Shown: positions 51,279 through 60,186, counted from the stretch's first letter. The stretch is DNA of 64,000 nt from Brevibacillus choshinensis (GCF_001420695.1 NZ_LJJB01000013.1:1391001-1455000), one strand, 5' to 3'. The notes: generated by a model from the sequence alone, not told the origin. Program-made: numbers and translations.

Positions 51279-51377
51279 ACGGCTCAATCTCCTTTTGTCT
51301 TTCGTCACTACTATTATGGCACTACTTGCCCATTTACAACACCTTTGATTCCATTTGTCGCATCCAATCCGCAAACA

Positions 51378-52316
51378 TTACGCTCCAAACCGCTGGCGAT
51401 ACCCGCATCTTCTACACAATTCCTCGACAGCCTCCCTGCGAGAAAATCCATCGACGAGGTTATTCGCGCGCTCGCCATCCACGATGTCGGAAAAGGATGT
51501 CTGGTTGATGTTGCCTAGATTGATGACCCCTTCGCCATCTAGACAGCATGGCACGACAGTCCCGTTTTCGAGAATGGCTGCCTGTGTGCGAAGGCCATGA
51601 CAGAAGCCTTTTCCATCATCCTCAGGCGCTGTCAAGCTCGGCCACTGGAACTCATAATCTTGGTTTAAATAGACGGTTTCGGCGATTCTCACACCGCTGC
51701 CGGGCACTACCATTTCTTCGATCTTATAATCCAGGCCAAATTCCTTCTCGATCACTTCGAGCGTCTGGCGATTTCTACTCTTTTGAATGTTTGTGGCGTT
51801 GTCTTGCGTCAGGTTCCACAGGCGGAAGGAAAAGATGACTTTATACTGCTCGGCCTCCCGAACAAAGGAGAGGATCTCCCGCAAATATCCTTCGCGGTTG
51901 GTAGAACCCTCATGTCCATCAAAGCTATGGAGTGAAAAGTTCATTTGTCTCAGGGCAGGTTTTCCGAGCAATTTATGCCGATTTTTTGCGATTAGCGTAC
52001 CGTTTGTCGTGATATTGACCTTGAAGCCTTTTTCGTGGGCGATATCTAGCAGCTCATCGATCTTGGGATGAAGAAGCGGCTCCCCTTTGACGTGCAAATA
52101 AATAAAATTGGTGTGCGGTTTGATCTCGTCTAATCTTTTCGAAAAGTCTTCCACCTTGATAAAGCTCTTCGTGCGCTCCGTAGGCGGGCAAAAGCTACAG
52201 GCGAGATTGCAGACGCTGGTAATTTCTATATAAACTTTTTTAAACGTTTTCAAGATTTTGTCCCCATTCCGGATGTCTATGTTTAGATGATAATTGCTTG
52301 ATCGTATAACCTTCAT
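51378..52316 (-). CDS. Radical SAM/SPASM-domain protein
   Basis: 312 residues. The 4Fe-4S cluster motif is CNLACSFC (Cys36, Cys40, Cys43), then a GEPLLHPKI motif and TTNGTL segment binding SAM. A C-terminal cysteine-rich auxiliary domain includes GFCHGLRTQAAILENGTVVPCCLDGEG and ELCRRCGYR, the SPASM or twitch type found in peptide- or protein-modifying enzymes. No precursor-peptide gene is obvious nearby; the HEAT-repeat gene follows. No strong ribosome site precedes the assigned start. Confidence 0.88.
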   Translation of the reverse strand: MKVIRSSNYHLNIDIRNGDKILKTFKKVYIEITSVCNLACSFCPPTERTKSFIKVEDFSKRLDEIKPHTNFIYLHVKGEPLLHPKIDELLDIAHEKGFKVNITTNGTLIAKNRHKLLGKPALRQMNFSLHSFDGHEGSTNREGYLREILSFVREAEQYKVIFSFRLWNLTQDNATNIQKSRNRQTLEVIEKEFGLDYKIEEMVVPGSGVRIAETVYLNQDYEFQWPSLTAPEDDGKGFCHGLRTQAAILENGTVVPCCLDGEGVINLGNINQTSFSDIVDGERANNLVDGFSRREAVEELCRRCGYRQRFGA

Positions 52317-52461
52317 AGTAACATAGGGCGGGTTTTGGGGGTAACGGGGGTTTCTGGTTGGGGTGTGCTTCTATGTGAAAAATGGTAGATTCGGCCCTAA
52401 GAACAAAAAAGAAGAGGCCCCTTACAGATGGATTGATCTGCAGCGGGCCGTGTCACTGAAT

Positions 52462-52660
52462 TTATTTATTTCTAATAGCCTTGGCAGCATCAATCGCCCA
52501 CCACGCTATACCTCTCTTTACAAAGTCACTCTCGCTCGCCAGACCTTTATCCTGAATAAAAGTATCAACTTTGTCACGGATCTGATACTGTAGCCATCCG
52601 GAAGTCTAAAGGTCCCTGTTGCCGAAGGAATAGTCTGCTGCTTTTGGACAAGCTTACTGC
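52462..52660 (-). pseudogene. Possible remnant of a ribbon-helix-helix-like small protein
   Basis: Two minus-strand frames give protein-like sequence that join at about 52600: first IPSATGTFRLPDG, then QIRDKVDTFIQDKGLASESD and FVKRGIAWWAIDAAKAIRNK, ending at TAA 52462-52464. The second part has the LIxKVDxFIxxKG..SxSxFVxxxI pattern of ribbon-helix-helix proteins. No intact frame with a ribosome site exists. The wider gap 52317-52709 shows nothing else besides the terminator at 52672. Confidence 0.4.
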
Positions 52661-52671
52661 TGAATCAAAAA

Positions 52672-52700
52672 AGCCTCCCATCCTTTCGTGGCGGGAGGTA
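52672..52700 (-). terminator. Terminator of the YhcN/YlaJ lipoprotein gene
   Basis: Stem CCTCCC/GGGAGG with TTTTTT on the minus strand; 10 bases after the stop. Confidence 0.7.
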
Positions 52701-52709
52701 CTTCCTTTC

Positions 52710-53162
52710 CTACCCCTTCATGTCTTTTTCAATTTGTTTTAGTGTTTTCTTTTGCTTGCAGGCTTCAGCTTGATTGTCCGCCGCCCAAGGAGTACTGTTG
52801 AGATTTTGCAACTCCTTGATCAATCTCTTATCCGACGTTACGTGAATCTTGGCATCTGGAAAACTGTTTTTTAATTTTTCCCCTACTTCTTTTTCAATGG
52901 ATTCCAAGCGAAAGCGATTAAAGTTGCTCACTTCAATAGCAACATCCAACTCATCGTCGATCCGAACGGCGACAGCTTTGTCAATGCCCTTTACCTGTTC
53001 TGTTATTGCTTTTGCTTTCTGTTCCGAATCATAGTAACGAATCGGGGTCGGTTTGCACAGCGGATCTTCTGCTGCAGACTTGGTCTTTGCCTGTTGATTT
53101 GATTGCGGATTGCAGCCTGCAACGAATAGACACATAGACACGACAAGTAGTATGGTACGCAA
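52710..53162 (-). CDS. YhcN/YlaJ-family sporulation lipoprotein
   Basis: 150 residues. Lipobox VAGC with Cys17, then a linker and the YhcN/YlaJ domain at about 45-125 (AITEQVKGIDKAVAVRIDDELDVAIEVSNFNRFRLESIEKEVGEKLKNSFPDAKIHVTSDKRLIKELQNL). Such lipoproteins sit in the forespore inner membrane, and some influence germination. It supports the spore-forming identity of the host. Confidence 0.88.
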   Translation of the reverse strand: MRTILLVVSMCLFVAGCNPQSNQQAKTKSAAEDPLCKPTPIRYYDSEQKAKAITEQVKGIDKAVAVRIDDELDVAIEVSNFNRFRLESIEKEVGEKLKNSFPDAKIHVTSDKRLIKELQNLNSTPWAADNQAEACKQKKTLKQIEKDMKG

Positions 53163-53325
53163 AATGGAAAAGCCTCCTATCGCGATAACATACCTATAGC
53201 GTTTCCTGTCTCGCTGTTTCTATGTTCATCATTCCAACGTTGTCCTCTCCTGTTATTCATGACATAGCTGGACCGCATCCACGGCCTCGTCTGTCTCCTT
53301 CCACCGGTATGCAGGTGTTCCATAA

Positions 53326-53383
53326 AAATAAAGTTATAGACTGTAAAATAAAGTAATAAACTGAGAAATAAAGTGTTAGACTG
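53326..53383. repeat. Three tandem repeats of exactly 20 bp
   Basis: AAATAAAGTTATAGACTG, AAATAAAGTAATAAACTG and AAATAAAGTGTTAGACTG begin at 53326, 53346 and 53366. A further single copy, AAATAAAGTCTTAGACTC, is at 60296-60313. The region 53163-53573 has no gene. Short, phased terminal repeats of this size occur at the ends of IS21-like elements, so this may be the relic of such an end, or an operator. Confidence 0.65.
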
Positions 53384-53573
53384 GTGGCCAGCTATTCAAC
53401 AAACGGGTATGATAGCTTAGCAAAACAACAGAGGCTGCTGGTTAGAAGAGGTTAGAGTAAGAAGGATTTAGTGTAGATTTTATTGGACATATCAATTAAC
53501 GTATTATTCAAATCTTTCTTGTATCGTTTTTAAAATAGAAGAATTAAACAAAAATGATAAGGGGGATTTTTTT

Positions 53574-54077
53574 ATGTTCCAAACCTTAGACCATTTTTTA
53601 AAATCTTGGGAGTTCGAAGCTGCTGCTACGCAGAAACTACTGAGTAATCTGACTGATGAATCACTGAAACAGGAAATAACTTCTCAAAATTGGACTTTAG
53701 GACGTATTGCTTGGCATACAGTTGCTGCCATTCGTATTATTACTTCAAATACAAACTTAACTTTTGATGCCCCAGCCGAAGATTATCCCGTTCCTACTAC
53801 GGCTCAGTTTATAGCAGACAGTTATCATCAAGCTAGTAATGCATTTGTAAAAGCATTAAAAAAAGAATGGTCTGACCATACACTACAAGAACGTATCGAA
53901 TTTATAGGTCAACAGATGCCAAATGGTTCACTATTAATGTTTTTGATTCAACATCAAGGCCACCATCGAGGACAAATGACGGTTCTTATGCGACAGGCAG
54001 GATTAACTGTCCCAGGAATTTTTGGCCCTTCAAAAGAGGAATGGGCAAAGTTTGGTATGGAAGCCCCTCAAATGTAG
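53574..54077 (+). CDS. DinB/YfiT-family protein
   Basis: 167-residue four-helix bundle protein of the DinB/DUF664 type. The three metal-binding histidines fit His48 (IAWHTVAA) and the HHRGQM motif (near 128-132). Family members are thiol-dependent or mycothiol/bacillithiol S-transferases or similar, yet many have unknown function. Codons are AT-richer than in the first 52 kb. Ribosome site AAGGGGG; a three-unit tandem repeat lies 190 bases upstream. Confidence 0.87.
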   Translation: MFQTLDHFLKSWEFEAAATQKLLSNLTDESLKQEITSQNWTLGRIAWHTVAAIRIITSNTNLTFDAPAEDYPVPTTAQFIADSYHQASNAFVKALKKEWSDHTLQERIEFIGQQMPNGSLLMFLIQHQGHHRGQMTVLMRQAGLTVPGIFGPSKEEWAKFGMEAPQM

Positions 54078-54224
54078 TTCAACAAACCCAAACCTAATCG
54101 TCAGGCTTCTTATATTACATTTCCATCCGATATTGTAGAATCATTTATTATTCGGTTTAGATCCATGAATCGCTTCATTCTGACGTTGATTCAAAACTAA
54201 TTTTCAAATATCTAGTGATTTAGA

Positions 54225-54261
54225 AGACCGGGACTCCTTGTACCATAAGGGGTTCCGGTCT
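54225..54261 (+). terminator. Strong hairpin after the DinB gene
   Basis: 15-base arms (AGACCGGGACTCCTT and AAGGGGTTCCGGTCT, 13 pairs matching) with a 7-nt loop; T-rich but interrupted sequence follows. Terminator or element end. Confidence 0.55.
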
Positions 54262-54339
54262 AATACTTTATTTTCACTGAACAGCAGGCAGCTACTCCAT
54301 CACCCCTCCCATTTAATCTGTTTTTACCAAAGGCGGCGA

Positions 54340-54840
54340 ATAGACGATCCCACGGCTAAAGCCAAACCAACCGCAGCCGGTTTCCCTTTTTATATCTCAG
54401 CAAATTTCGTTCCATATCCCACAATGCTCGAATCATCGGCCATCCCCCTGTTCATGTTCGCGGGGGAACTCATGAATGCCAGTGGAATCACGCGCCGACT
54501 GATTCATTTTGCCAAAGACTTCGTCGGGCATTACCGTGGGGGACTTGCCTACGTCAATGTCTTGGGCAACATGTTTCTTGCCTCCATCATCGGGTCAGCC
54601 TCAGCGCAAAACGGCTATCATGAGTCGGGTCATGGTGCCCGAGATGGAACAAAACGGATTCAGCCGCGAATTCAGCGCTGCTACCACCGCTTCCGCCGCG
54701 CTGCTCGGTCCAATCATCCCTCCTAGCATGCTGTTTATCATCTACGGCGTAGGTTCAGGCGTACCATTGGAAAAATGTTTTTGGCGGGTATCATTCCTGG
54801 GATCATTCTAGCCGCGATAACAGTTGGTTCAGTCAGTTAA
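54340..54840 (+). pseudogene. TRAP transporter large permease (DctM) remnant
   Basis: Plus-strand fragments in three frames: IPLFMFAGELMNASGITRRL to NMFLASIIGSASA (about 54440-54610), then TAIMSRVMVPEMEQNGFSRE through ATTASAALLGPIIPPSMLFI (54615-54770), then LAGIIPGIILAAITVGSVS ending TAA 54838. Together these are the N-terminal part of DctM in order with two frameshifts; the rest of a normal 425-residue protein is missing. DctQ and DctP genes are absent. Confidence 0.8.
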
Positions 54841-54910
54841 GCCTAATTGAATTAAAATTCGAACATGTTATAATGATTATTCAATTCAATGTTTAGGCTG
54901 GAGGAACCAC

Positions 54911-56350
54911 ATGAAGAAGAAATGGACTTTATTATCTGTAATGGCCGTAGCACTCGCCTCGGTAACTTTTTCAACGACTCATGCTATCGAGAAGAAAAAT
55001 GCTGATCTCATCATCAAAAATGGACATGTCCTGACCATGAACAGCAAGAAGGATCGCTTTGCCAACGGAACAATTGTTGTTAAGGACAACAAGATCGTGG
55101 CCGTCGGCGATGAAAAGCTGGCGGATGAATACAGCGCACCCAAGGTTGTAGATGCAGGCGGAGATATTGTGATGCCCGGCATGGTGAACACCCATAACCA
55201 CGTGCCGATGGTCGCTTTCCGCAGCATCGGGGAGGAGGGGGTTGGAAACAGACTGTTCGAGGTCTTTTTCCCGCTGGAGGGCAAGCTTCTCTCCCGTGAC
55301 CTGATCTATAAAGCGTCCATCCACGGTGTCATCGAAATGGCCATGGGTGGAGTGACCACCTACTCCGATATGTACTATCACGAAGACGAAATCGCAAAGG
55401 CGACAGAAACCATTGGGATCAGAGGGGTGCTGGGAGAGACCGTCATTAGTTCTCCCGTCGTAGATGCTCCAAAGCCGTACGGTGGACTCCAATATGCCGA
55501 GGAGTTCATTAAGCAGTATAAAAACAATGATTTGATTATACCTGCCGTGGCTCCACATGCTACATACACAGTAAGCCCTGAGATGCTCAAGGCGTCGAAG
55601 GCTCTGGCTGACAAATACAAGGTACCGTTTATCATTCACGCAGCCGAGTTTGCTGACGAGACGCAGCGAATCGAGAAAAAGTTTGGTGTGAAATCCGATT
55701 CAGTGATCAAATATTTTGACTCAATCGGGATTTTGGACAAGAACACCATTTTGGCCCATGCCATCCACATCTCGGATGAGGATATCCAATTGATAAAACA
55801 AAGAGGGGCTTCCATTGCCCACAATCCGATCGCCAATACAAAGGGAGCGACAGGTGTTGCTCCTGCCATCAAGATTGATCAGGCAGGCATCGCAATGGGA
55901 CTGGGAACGGACGGACCAATGAGCTCCAACACGATGGATGTATTTGGAACCATGGGATATGCTGCTCGCGTCCATAAACTGGTAAACAAAGACCAAAGTC
56001 TGATGCCGCCAAGCAAGGTAGTGGAGCTGGCCACCATCGGAGGAGCCAAGGCACTAGGCCTCGGAGACAAAATCGGATCCTTGGAAGAAGGTAAACTTGC
56101 GGACATCATCATAGTCGATGTCCATGCTCCGAACACATTCCCAACCTACGATCCGTACGCGACGCTTGCTTATGCTGCCGGCCCACAAAACGTAACCGAT
56201 GTGATCGTCAACGGGAAAATCATCGTAGAAAACAAAATGCTGAAGACCTATGACTATCAGACGGATTTGAAAGACATGACCGACATATACAACAAAGTAA
56301 AAGAAGTGGAACAAACATTAGAATTCCACAAAAACAAACCGCAAAAATAG
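54911..56350 (+). CDS. Exported amidohydrolase/deaminase (MtaD/SAH-deaminase-like)
   Basis: 479 residues with an N-terminal signal sequence (KKKWTLLSVMAVALASVTFSTTHA). Metal ligands and catalytic residues of the TrzN/MtaD/SsnA group are visible: GMVNTHNHVPMV (HxH near 94), HAAEFADETQ (His-Glu near 239-242), LAHAIHISDED, and LGTDGPMSSN (Asp near 337). These hydrolases deaminate or dehalogenate heterocycles such as adenosine derivatives, guanine or triazines. Secretion is unusual for the group. It follows the DctM remnant and has an own GGAGGAACC site and terminator. Confidence 0.88.
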   Translation: MKKKWTLLSVMAVALASVTFSTTHAIEKKNADLIIKNGHVLTMNSKKDRFANGTIVVKDNKIVAVGDEKLADEYSAPKVVDAGGDIVMPGMVNTHNHVPMVAFRSIGEEGVGNRLFEVFFPLEGKLLSRDLIYKASIHGVIEMAMGGVTTYSDMYYHEDEIAKATETIGIRGVLGETVISSPVVDAPKPYGGLQYAEEFIKQYKNNDLIIPAVAPHATYTVSPEMLKASKALADKYKVPFIIHAAEFADETQRIEKKFGVKSDSVIKYFDSIGILDKNTILAHAIHISDEDIQLIKQRGASIAHNPIANTKGATGVAPAIKIDQAGIAMGLGTDGPMSSNTMDVFGTMGYAARVHKLVNKDQSLMPPSKVVELATIGGAKALGLGDKIGSLEEGKLADIIIVDVHAPNTFPTYDPYATLAYAAGPQNVTDVIVNGKIIVENKMLKTYDYQTDLKDMTDIYNKVKEVEQTLEFHKNKPQK

Positions 56351-56361
56351 AGTCAAAAGCT

Positions 56362-56399
56362 GCCTTTCTGCCGGGACAACCGGACGGAAAGGCTTTTTT
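56362..56399 (+). terminator. Terminator of the exported deaminase gene
   Basis: Stem GCCTTTC/GAAAGGC with inner CCGG/CCGG, then TTTTTT. Starts 12 bases after the stop. The following 56400-56637 has no recognisable gene. Confidence 0.85.
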
Positions 56400-56637
56400 C
56401 TTTTGCTGCATGACGAATCGGATAAGAACAAATGGCCGTTGCCATGTAACTCTTAAAGTAGCCGAACCTGCCATTTATGCGTTAATCACATTTTTCTCCA
56501 CGCTGGCTAGGCTCTTCTGCTACTCGTCCAGGTTACCTTGCTAGTAACATCTTCTTTGGTTTAACTGATCCCACGCAGTTTTTAAAGCCGATCTACCAGT
56601 AGGAAGGCGTTCTAAAGTGGCAAACGTGTGATGTATT

Positions 56638-58035
56638 TTATAACCAAGCCTTTTTTAACAGCTTCACACCAAGCTGGATTTCATCACATGATAAATTACT
56701 GAAACCAAGTTTAATAATTGGCTTATCGGTTTTGTTTTTAATGAAGAAGAGTGAAGTAGGATAGACTTTAACCCCCTGAATGGAAGCTTGTTGAATAAGC
56801 CATTCTTCTGAACGCTCCAAGTGTACTTTGACTAATAAGTACAAACCAGAATGCTCGCCAATTATAAATATATTTCGCTTGAAATGATTCCTTAATTCAA
56901 AAACTAAGTGCTGCATTTTACGTTTATAAACAAGACGCATGCGCTTAATATGGCGATTCCATTCCCCTTCTTCCATAAATTTCGCCATTGAGAATTGGCT
57001 GAGTAGTGAAGTGGTACTCTCGAAATGTGTGAATTGATTTTTATAACCGTTTATAAGTGGCTGCGGCAAGACCATATAACTTAAACGAATTCCTGGAAGA
57101 AAGCACTTTGAGAAATTTCCAAGATAAATAACTCTCGTTGAATCTATGGAAGCGAGAGCGGGAAATGGTTGTTGTGTATAGCGAAATTCACTATCATAAT
57201 CGTCTTCGATAATATATCCTTGCATCTTTTTTGCCCAATGGATAAGTGCATGCCTTTGTTGAATGGGCATGCTTACCCCGTATGGACTGTGATGGGACGG
57301 CGCCACATAAATTAATCGTGATTTCATATGTTCTAAGTGTGAAAAATCTGCACCTGTCTCATAAACGGGTAACATTTCAAGCGTAAAACTATTTAATTGA
57401 AAAGCTTCCCTAGCGCCATCGTAACCAGGATCCTCCACAATAATGCTAGAAAAATCATGTTTCAGGACAATACCGAGATACACAAGCATTTGTTGGGTAC
57501 TACTTCCGATAATGATTGCATTTGGGTCTGTTCTCACCCCACGAGACTGGAGTATATATGCTGCGATTTGTTCGCGTAGGCACAATTCGCCAAAAGGTTC
57601 CCCGTATCGAAAGCTGTCCTTTACCGTTAATACTTGATTCGAGATCCTCCTCCACATTTTTAAAGGGAAATGCGATTGATCGACGACGTCTGCGCGGAAA
57701 TCAATGCGAATAGGTGGTACCGGCTCTGTTTGCTTGTGATTAGAAGAGCTGCGAGCCTCTTGAAATAAAAGGGGCTCTAATTCATTTACAAAATAACCTT
57801 TTCGGCCCTCTCCACGAATATACCCTTCAGCAACAAGTTGTTCATATGCCATTAATGTTGTATTACGGCTTACATGTAAGGAATCTGCAAGTTGACGAAT
57901 GGAGGGCAATGGCTCATCCGCTTTTATGTCGCCTTGCTCAATAAATGATTTAAATTTCTCGTAGATTTGTTTGTATTTAGGAGAGTTATCTTTGAAGGTA
58001 AAAATGGTGTTTTTCATTTGAATTCCCTCTGACAT
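56638..58035 (-). CDS. MocR-family transcriptional regulator (GntR HTH plus aminotransferase domain)
   Basis: 465 residues: GntR-type winged helix (KYKQIYEKFKSFIEQGDIKADEPLPSIRQLADSLHVSRNTTLMAYEQLVAEGYI) at about 18-75, linker, then a class I aminotransferase-like domain from about 115 with the PLP lysine in IYLGNFSKCFLPG. Regulators of this family (GabR, PdxR) bind PLP and an amine. Divergent from a PaiB-like gene with a short shared promoter region containing two direct repeats, so it likely controls paiB and the LysE-like exporter. Confidence 0.92.
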   Translation of the reverse strand: MSEGIQMKNTIFTFKDNSPKYKQIYEKFKSFIEQGDIKADEPLPSIRQLADSLHVSRNTTLMAYEQLVAEGYIRGEGRKGYFVNELEPLLFQEARSSSNHKQTEPVPPIRIDFRADVVDQSHFPLKMWRRISNQVLTVKDSFRYGEPFGELCLREQIAAYILQSRGVRTDPNAIIIGSSTQQMLVYLGIVLKHDFSSIIVEDPGYDGAREAFQLNSFTLEMLPVYETGADFSHLEHMKSRLIYVAPSHHSPYGVSMPIQQRHALIHWAKKMQGYIIEDDYDSEFRYTQQPFPALASIDSTRVIYLGNFSKCFLPGIRLSYMVLPQPLINGYKNQFTHFESTTSLLSQFSMAKFMEEGEWNRHIKRMRLVYKRKMQHLVFELRNHFKRNIFIIGEHSGLYLLVKVHLERSEEWLIQQASIQGVKVYPTSLFFIKNKTDKPIIKLGFSNLSCDEIQLGVKLLKKAWL

Positions 58036-58090
58036 GTATATTTGTTTGTTATTGTATCTTTTTTTATGTCAGCGTGTATAATATTGTTTT
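58035..58090. promoter_or_regulatory. Divergent MocR/paiB promoter with two TGTATA direct repeats
   Basis: TGTATA...TTGTTT occurs at 58035-58047 and, with one to two changes, at 58075-58090, exactly 40 bp apart. The second overlaps the -10 TATAAT (58077-58082) of paiB, whose -35 may be TTGTAT (58052-58057, 19-base spacer). Confidence 0.5.
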
Positions 58091-58136
58091 TTTATCGGAT
58101 ATTTATTTTTCATTACAAGTTGAAGGAATGATTATT

Positions 58137-58760
58137 GTGTACATTCCGAAGCAATATCGTATGGAACATGATGAGGCCGTTCAAATGATGAAGTCTTACC
58201 CGTTTGCCTTATTGGTTACTGTTAATGAACATCGCCCGTTGGCTACGCACATTCCGTTGGAAATTCGTGAAGATGAAGGGAAAATCTTTGCGACTGGGCA
58301 CATTGCATACGGAAACATGCAGAAGAAAACTTTGGATAATAATAGTGATGTTTTACTTATTTTTCAAGGACCGCACGCTTACATTTCGTCAAGTTGGTAT
58401 GAGTGCGACGAGGTTCCCACATGGGACTATCTCGCTGTACATGCTTATGGAACAGCACGTGTACTCACAAAGGATGAGCTGAAATCGGCTTTGGATTCTA
58501 TGCTTAAACACTATGAATCTCACCGAGAAAATGGTCGGCTCTGGGATACGTTTAATCCTGAGTTGCTTGAGAGCGAATTGAAAGGAATAGTTGGTTTTGA
58601 AATTGAAATCACCTCTATTCAAGCTTCAGCCAAAATGAGCCAGAATCGTAATAACACCGATTATAAATCGATTGTTGCTGAGCTTGAAAAATCTAATGAA
58701 CAAGGGGAAATTCAGGTTGCTCAGTGGATGCGTGAGCAACGGAAAGATTTATTTAAATGA
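58137..58760 (+). CDS. PaiB-family FMN-binding protein
   Basis: 207 residues of the FMN-binding negative regulator family (B. subtilis PaiB). The start is GTG 58137 (MYIPKQYRMEHDEAVQMM) with AAGGA ten bases upstream. Split-barrel motifs: PFALLVTVNEHRPLATHIPLEI, GHIAYGNMQKKTL, FQGPHAYISSSWYE and VPTWDYLAVHAYGTA, then the C-terminal GIVGFEIEITSIQASAKMSQNR. It may be a heme/flavin-binding protein regulating proteases and sporulation genes in Bacillus. AT-rich codon use. Confidence 0.9.
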   Translation: MYIPKQYRMEHDEAVQMMKSYPFALLVTVNEHRPLATHIPLEIREDEGKIFATGHIAYGNMQKKTLDNNSDVLLIFQGPHAYISSSWYECDEVPTWDYLAVHAYGTARVLTKDELKSALDSMLKHYESHRENGRLWDTFNPELLESELKGIVGFEIEITSIQASAKMSQNRNNTDYKSIVAELEKSNEQGEIQVAQWMREQRKDLFK

Positions 58761-58791
58761 TGTGCAAAAATACAACAAGGAGTTGCATTTT

Positions 58792-59418
58792 ATGGAGTTT
58801 TCAACTATTTGGCTATTTGTAATTGCTGCTGCTACATTGTTAATAATACCTGGACCGGCTGTGTTCTATATTATGGCAAGAAGTATAGATCAAGGGAAGA
58901 AAGCAGGCCTGGTATCTGTTCTTGGAGTATCTCTTGGTGGTTCTGTTCACGTTTTAGCTGGAGCAATTGGAGTTTCTGCGATCCTTATGACATCAGCAAC
59001 AGCCTTTCATATCGTTAAATACTTGGGTGCTGCTTATCTTATCTATTTAGGGTGTAAGACTTTATTTTCTTCTGATAGTACGACTTCAGAAATCCCAAAA
59101 GCCCCTCGCAAAAAATTACTAAAGATTTTTTACGAATCAGCACTCGTAGAAGTAATGAATCCTAAGACAGCACTCTTTTTTTTAGCCTTCTTTCCGCAAT
59201 TCATATCACCTTCTGCTGGATCAGTTACAATACAATTTTTGCTTTTAGGAACGATATTTATTATCCTAGCTTTTATTAGTGATGGCCTGTATGCAGTTCT
59301 TGCAGCAAGTATTAGAAAGCGGATTAAAGTGAGTTCAAAGTTACAGAATCGGATATCTGGTTATTTATACATTGTTCTAGGGGTATTCTCCGCCTTTGCG
59401 AGCCCCTCCAAAAAATAA
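58792..59418 (+). CDS. LysE-family amino-acid exporter
   Basis: 208 residues, six helices. The family pattern is present: LLIIPGPAVFYIMARSIDQGKKAGLVSVLGVSLGGSVHVLAGAIGVSAIL, LGAAYLIYLGCKTLF, and EVMNPKTALFFLAFFPQF. It exports basic amino acids, homoserine lactone or threonine in characterised members. Start at 58792 (AAGGAG upstream). The gap to paiB is 31 bases, so the two form an operon under the MocR regulator. Confidence 0.9.
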   Translation: MEFSTIWLFVIAAATLLIIPGPAVFYIMARSIDQGKKAGLVSVLGVSLGGSVHVLAGAIGVSAILMTSATAFHIVKYLGAAYLIYLGCKTLFSSDSTTSEIPKAPRKKLLKIFYESALVEVMNPKTALFFLAFFPQFISPSAGSVTIQFLLLGTIFIILAFISDGLYAVLAASIRKRIKVSSKLQNRISGYLYIVLGVFSAFASPSKK

Positions 59419-59475
59419 GAGTGTTGTGACACAACAAACCAAGACGATAAGCAAAATGAAATGGAGAGATATGTT

Positions 59476-60186
59476 ATGCCTAGATTTATCATTGAAGATG
59501 ATTTTTGGTCGTTATTCCCTCATGCAAAAATAGGCACCGTTATTTGCCAGGGGATTGATAATTCAATAAGGGACGTTGAAATGTACGAGAAGCTACTGCA
59601 GGAGGCAGAGAAAGAAGCACATAAATTCTTAAGTCTGGAGGAATTCAGTAGTAATCCAGTCATATTCGTTTGGCGAGAAGCTTTTCAGAAATTCAAGACA
59701 AAGAAAGGGGCAAGGTGTTCCATTGAAGCTTTATTAAAAAGAGTGAAAAATGGCAATCATATCGGAACAATAAACCCGCTTGTTGACATCTATAATTCAA
59801 TTTCATTGCGTTATGGGCTTCCGTGTGGTGGAGAAGATATCGACACTTTTGTAGGCGATATTCGGCTAACGCAGGCAAATGGTAACGAACCGTTTATCCC
59901 ATTGGGAAGTGATGAAAATGCTCCGCCATATGAAGGTGAAATTGTTTACAAAGATGATAACGGTGCAATATGCAGATGCTGGAATTGGCGTGAAGCTCAG
60001 AGGACGATGCTAACAGAAAATACGAAAAATGCATTCCTTTGTATTGAATTAATAGATGAAACAAGAAGCGATGAGTTTCATATGGCGCTTAAAGAATTGT
60101 CTGATTTAGTGTCACATAATCTTGGTGGTATTGTGAAGATTGAAGTGTTAGATAGTAATAATAGGGAAATTACAATCTTTGGTTAA
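59476..60186 (+). CDS. B3/B4 tRNA-binding-domain protein
   Basis: 236 residues. The B3/4 domain of the PheT beta subunit is present as a stand-alone protein (PRFIIEDDFWSLFPHAKIGTVICQGIDN, SIEALLKRVKNGNHIGTINPLVDIYNSISLRYGLPCGGEDID, DDNGAICRCWNWREAQRTMLTENTKNAFLCIELID). Such proteins are freestanding editing factors or paralogues of PheRS editing sites. Start 59476 has GGAGAG seven bases upstream; 59461 does not. Preceded by 57 bases after the LysE-type gene, perhaps in the same operon. AT-rich. Confidence 0.88.
   Translation: MPRFIIEDDFWSLFPHAKIGTVICQGIDNSIRDVEMYEKLLQEAEKEAHKFLSLEEFSSNPVIFVWREAFQKFKTKKGARCSIEALLKRVKNGNHIGTINPLVDIYNSISLRYGLPCGGEDIDTFVGDIRLTQANGNEPFIPLGSDENAPPYEGEIVYKDDNGAICRCWNWREAQRTMLTENTKNAFLCIELIDETRSDEFHMALKELSDLVSHNLGGIVKIEVLDSNNREITIFG

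Noticed and set aside
52363-52593. 76-codon plus-strand open frame
   Set aside because: No ribosome site and no conserved pattern; the opposite strand carries the better protein-like sequence.
56400-56637. Possible gene remnant after the exported deaminase
   Set aside because: A short minus-strand stretch near 56600 looks faintly protein-like, but no frame or family is convincing.
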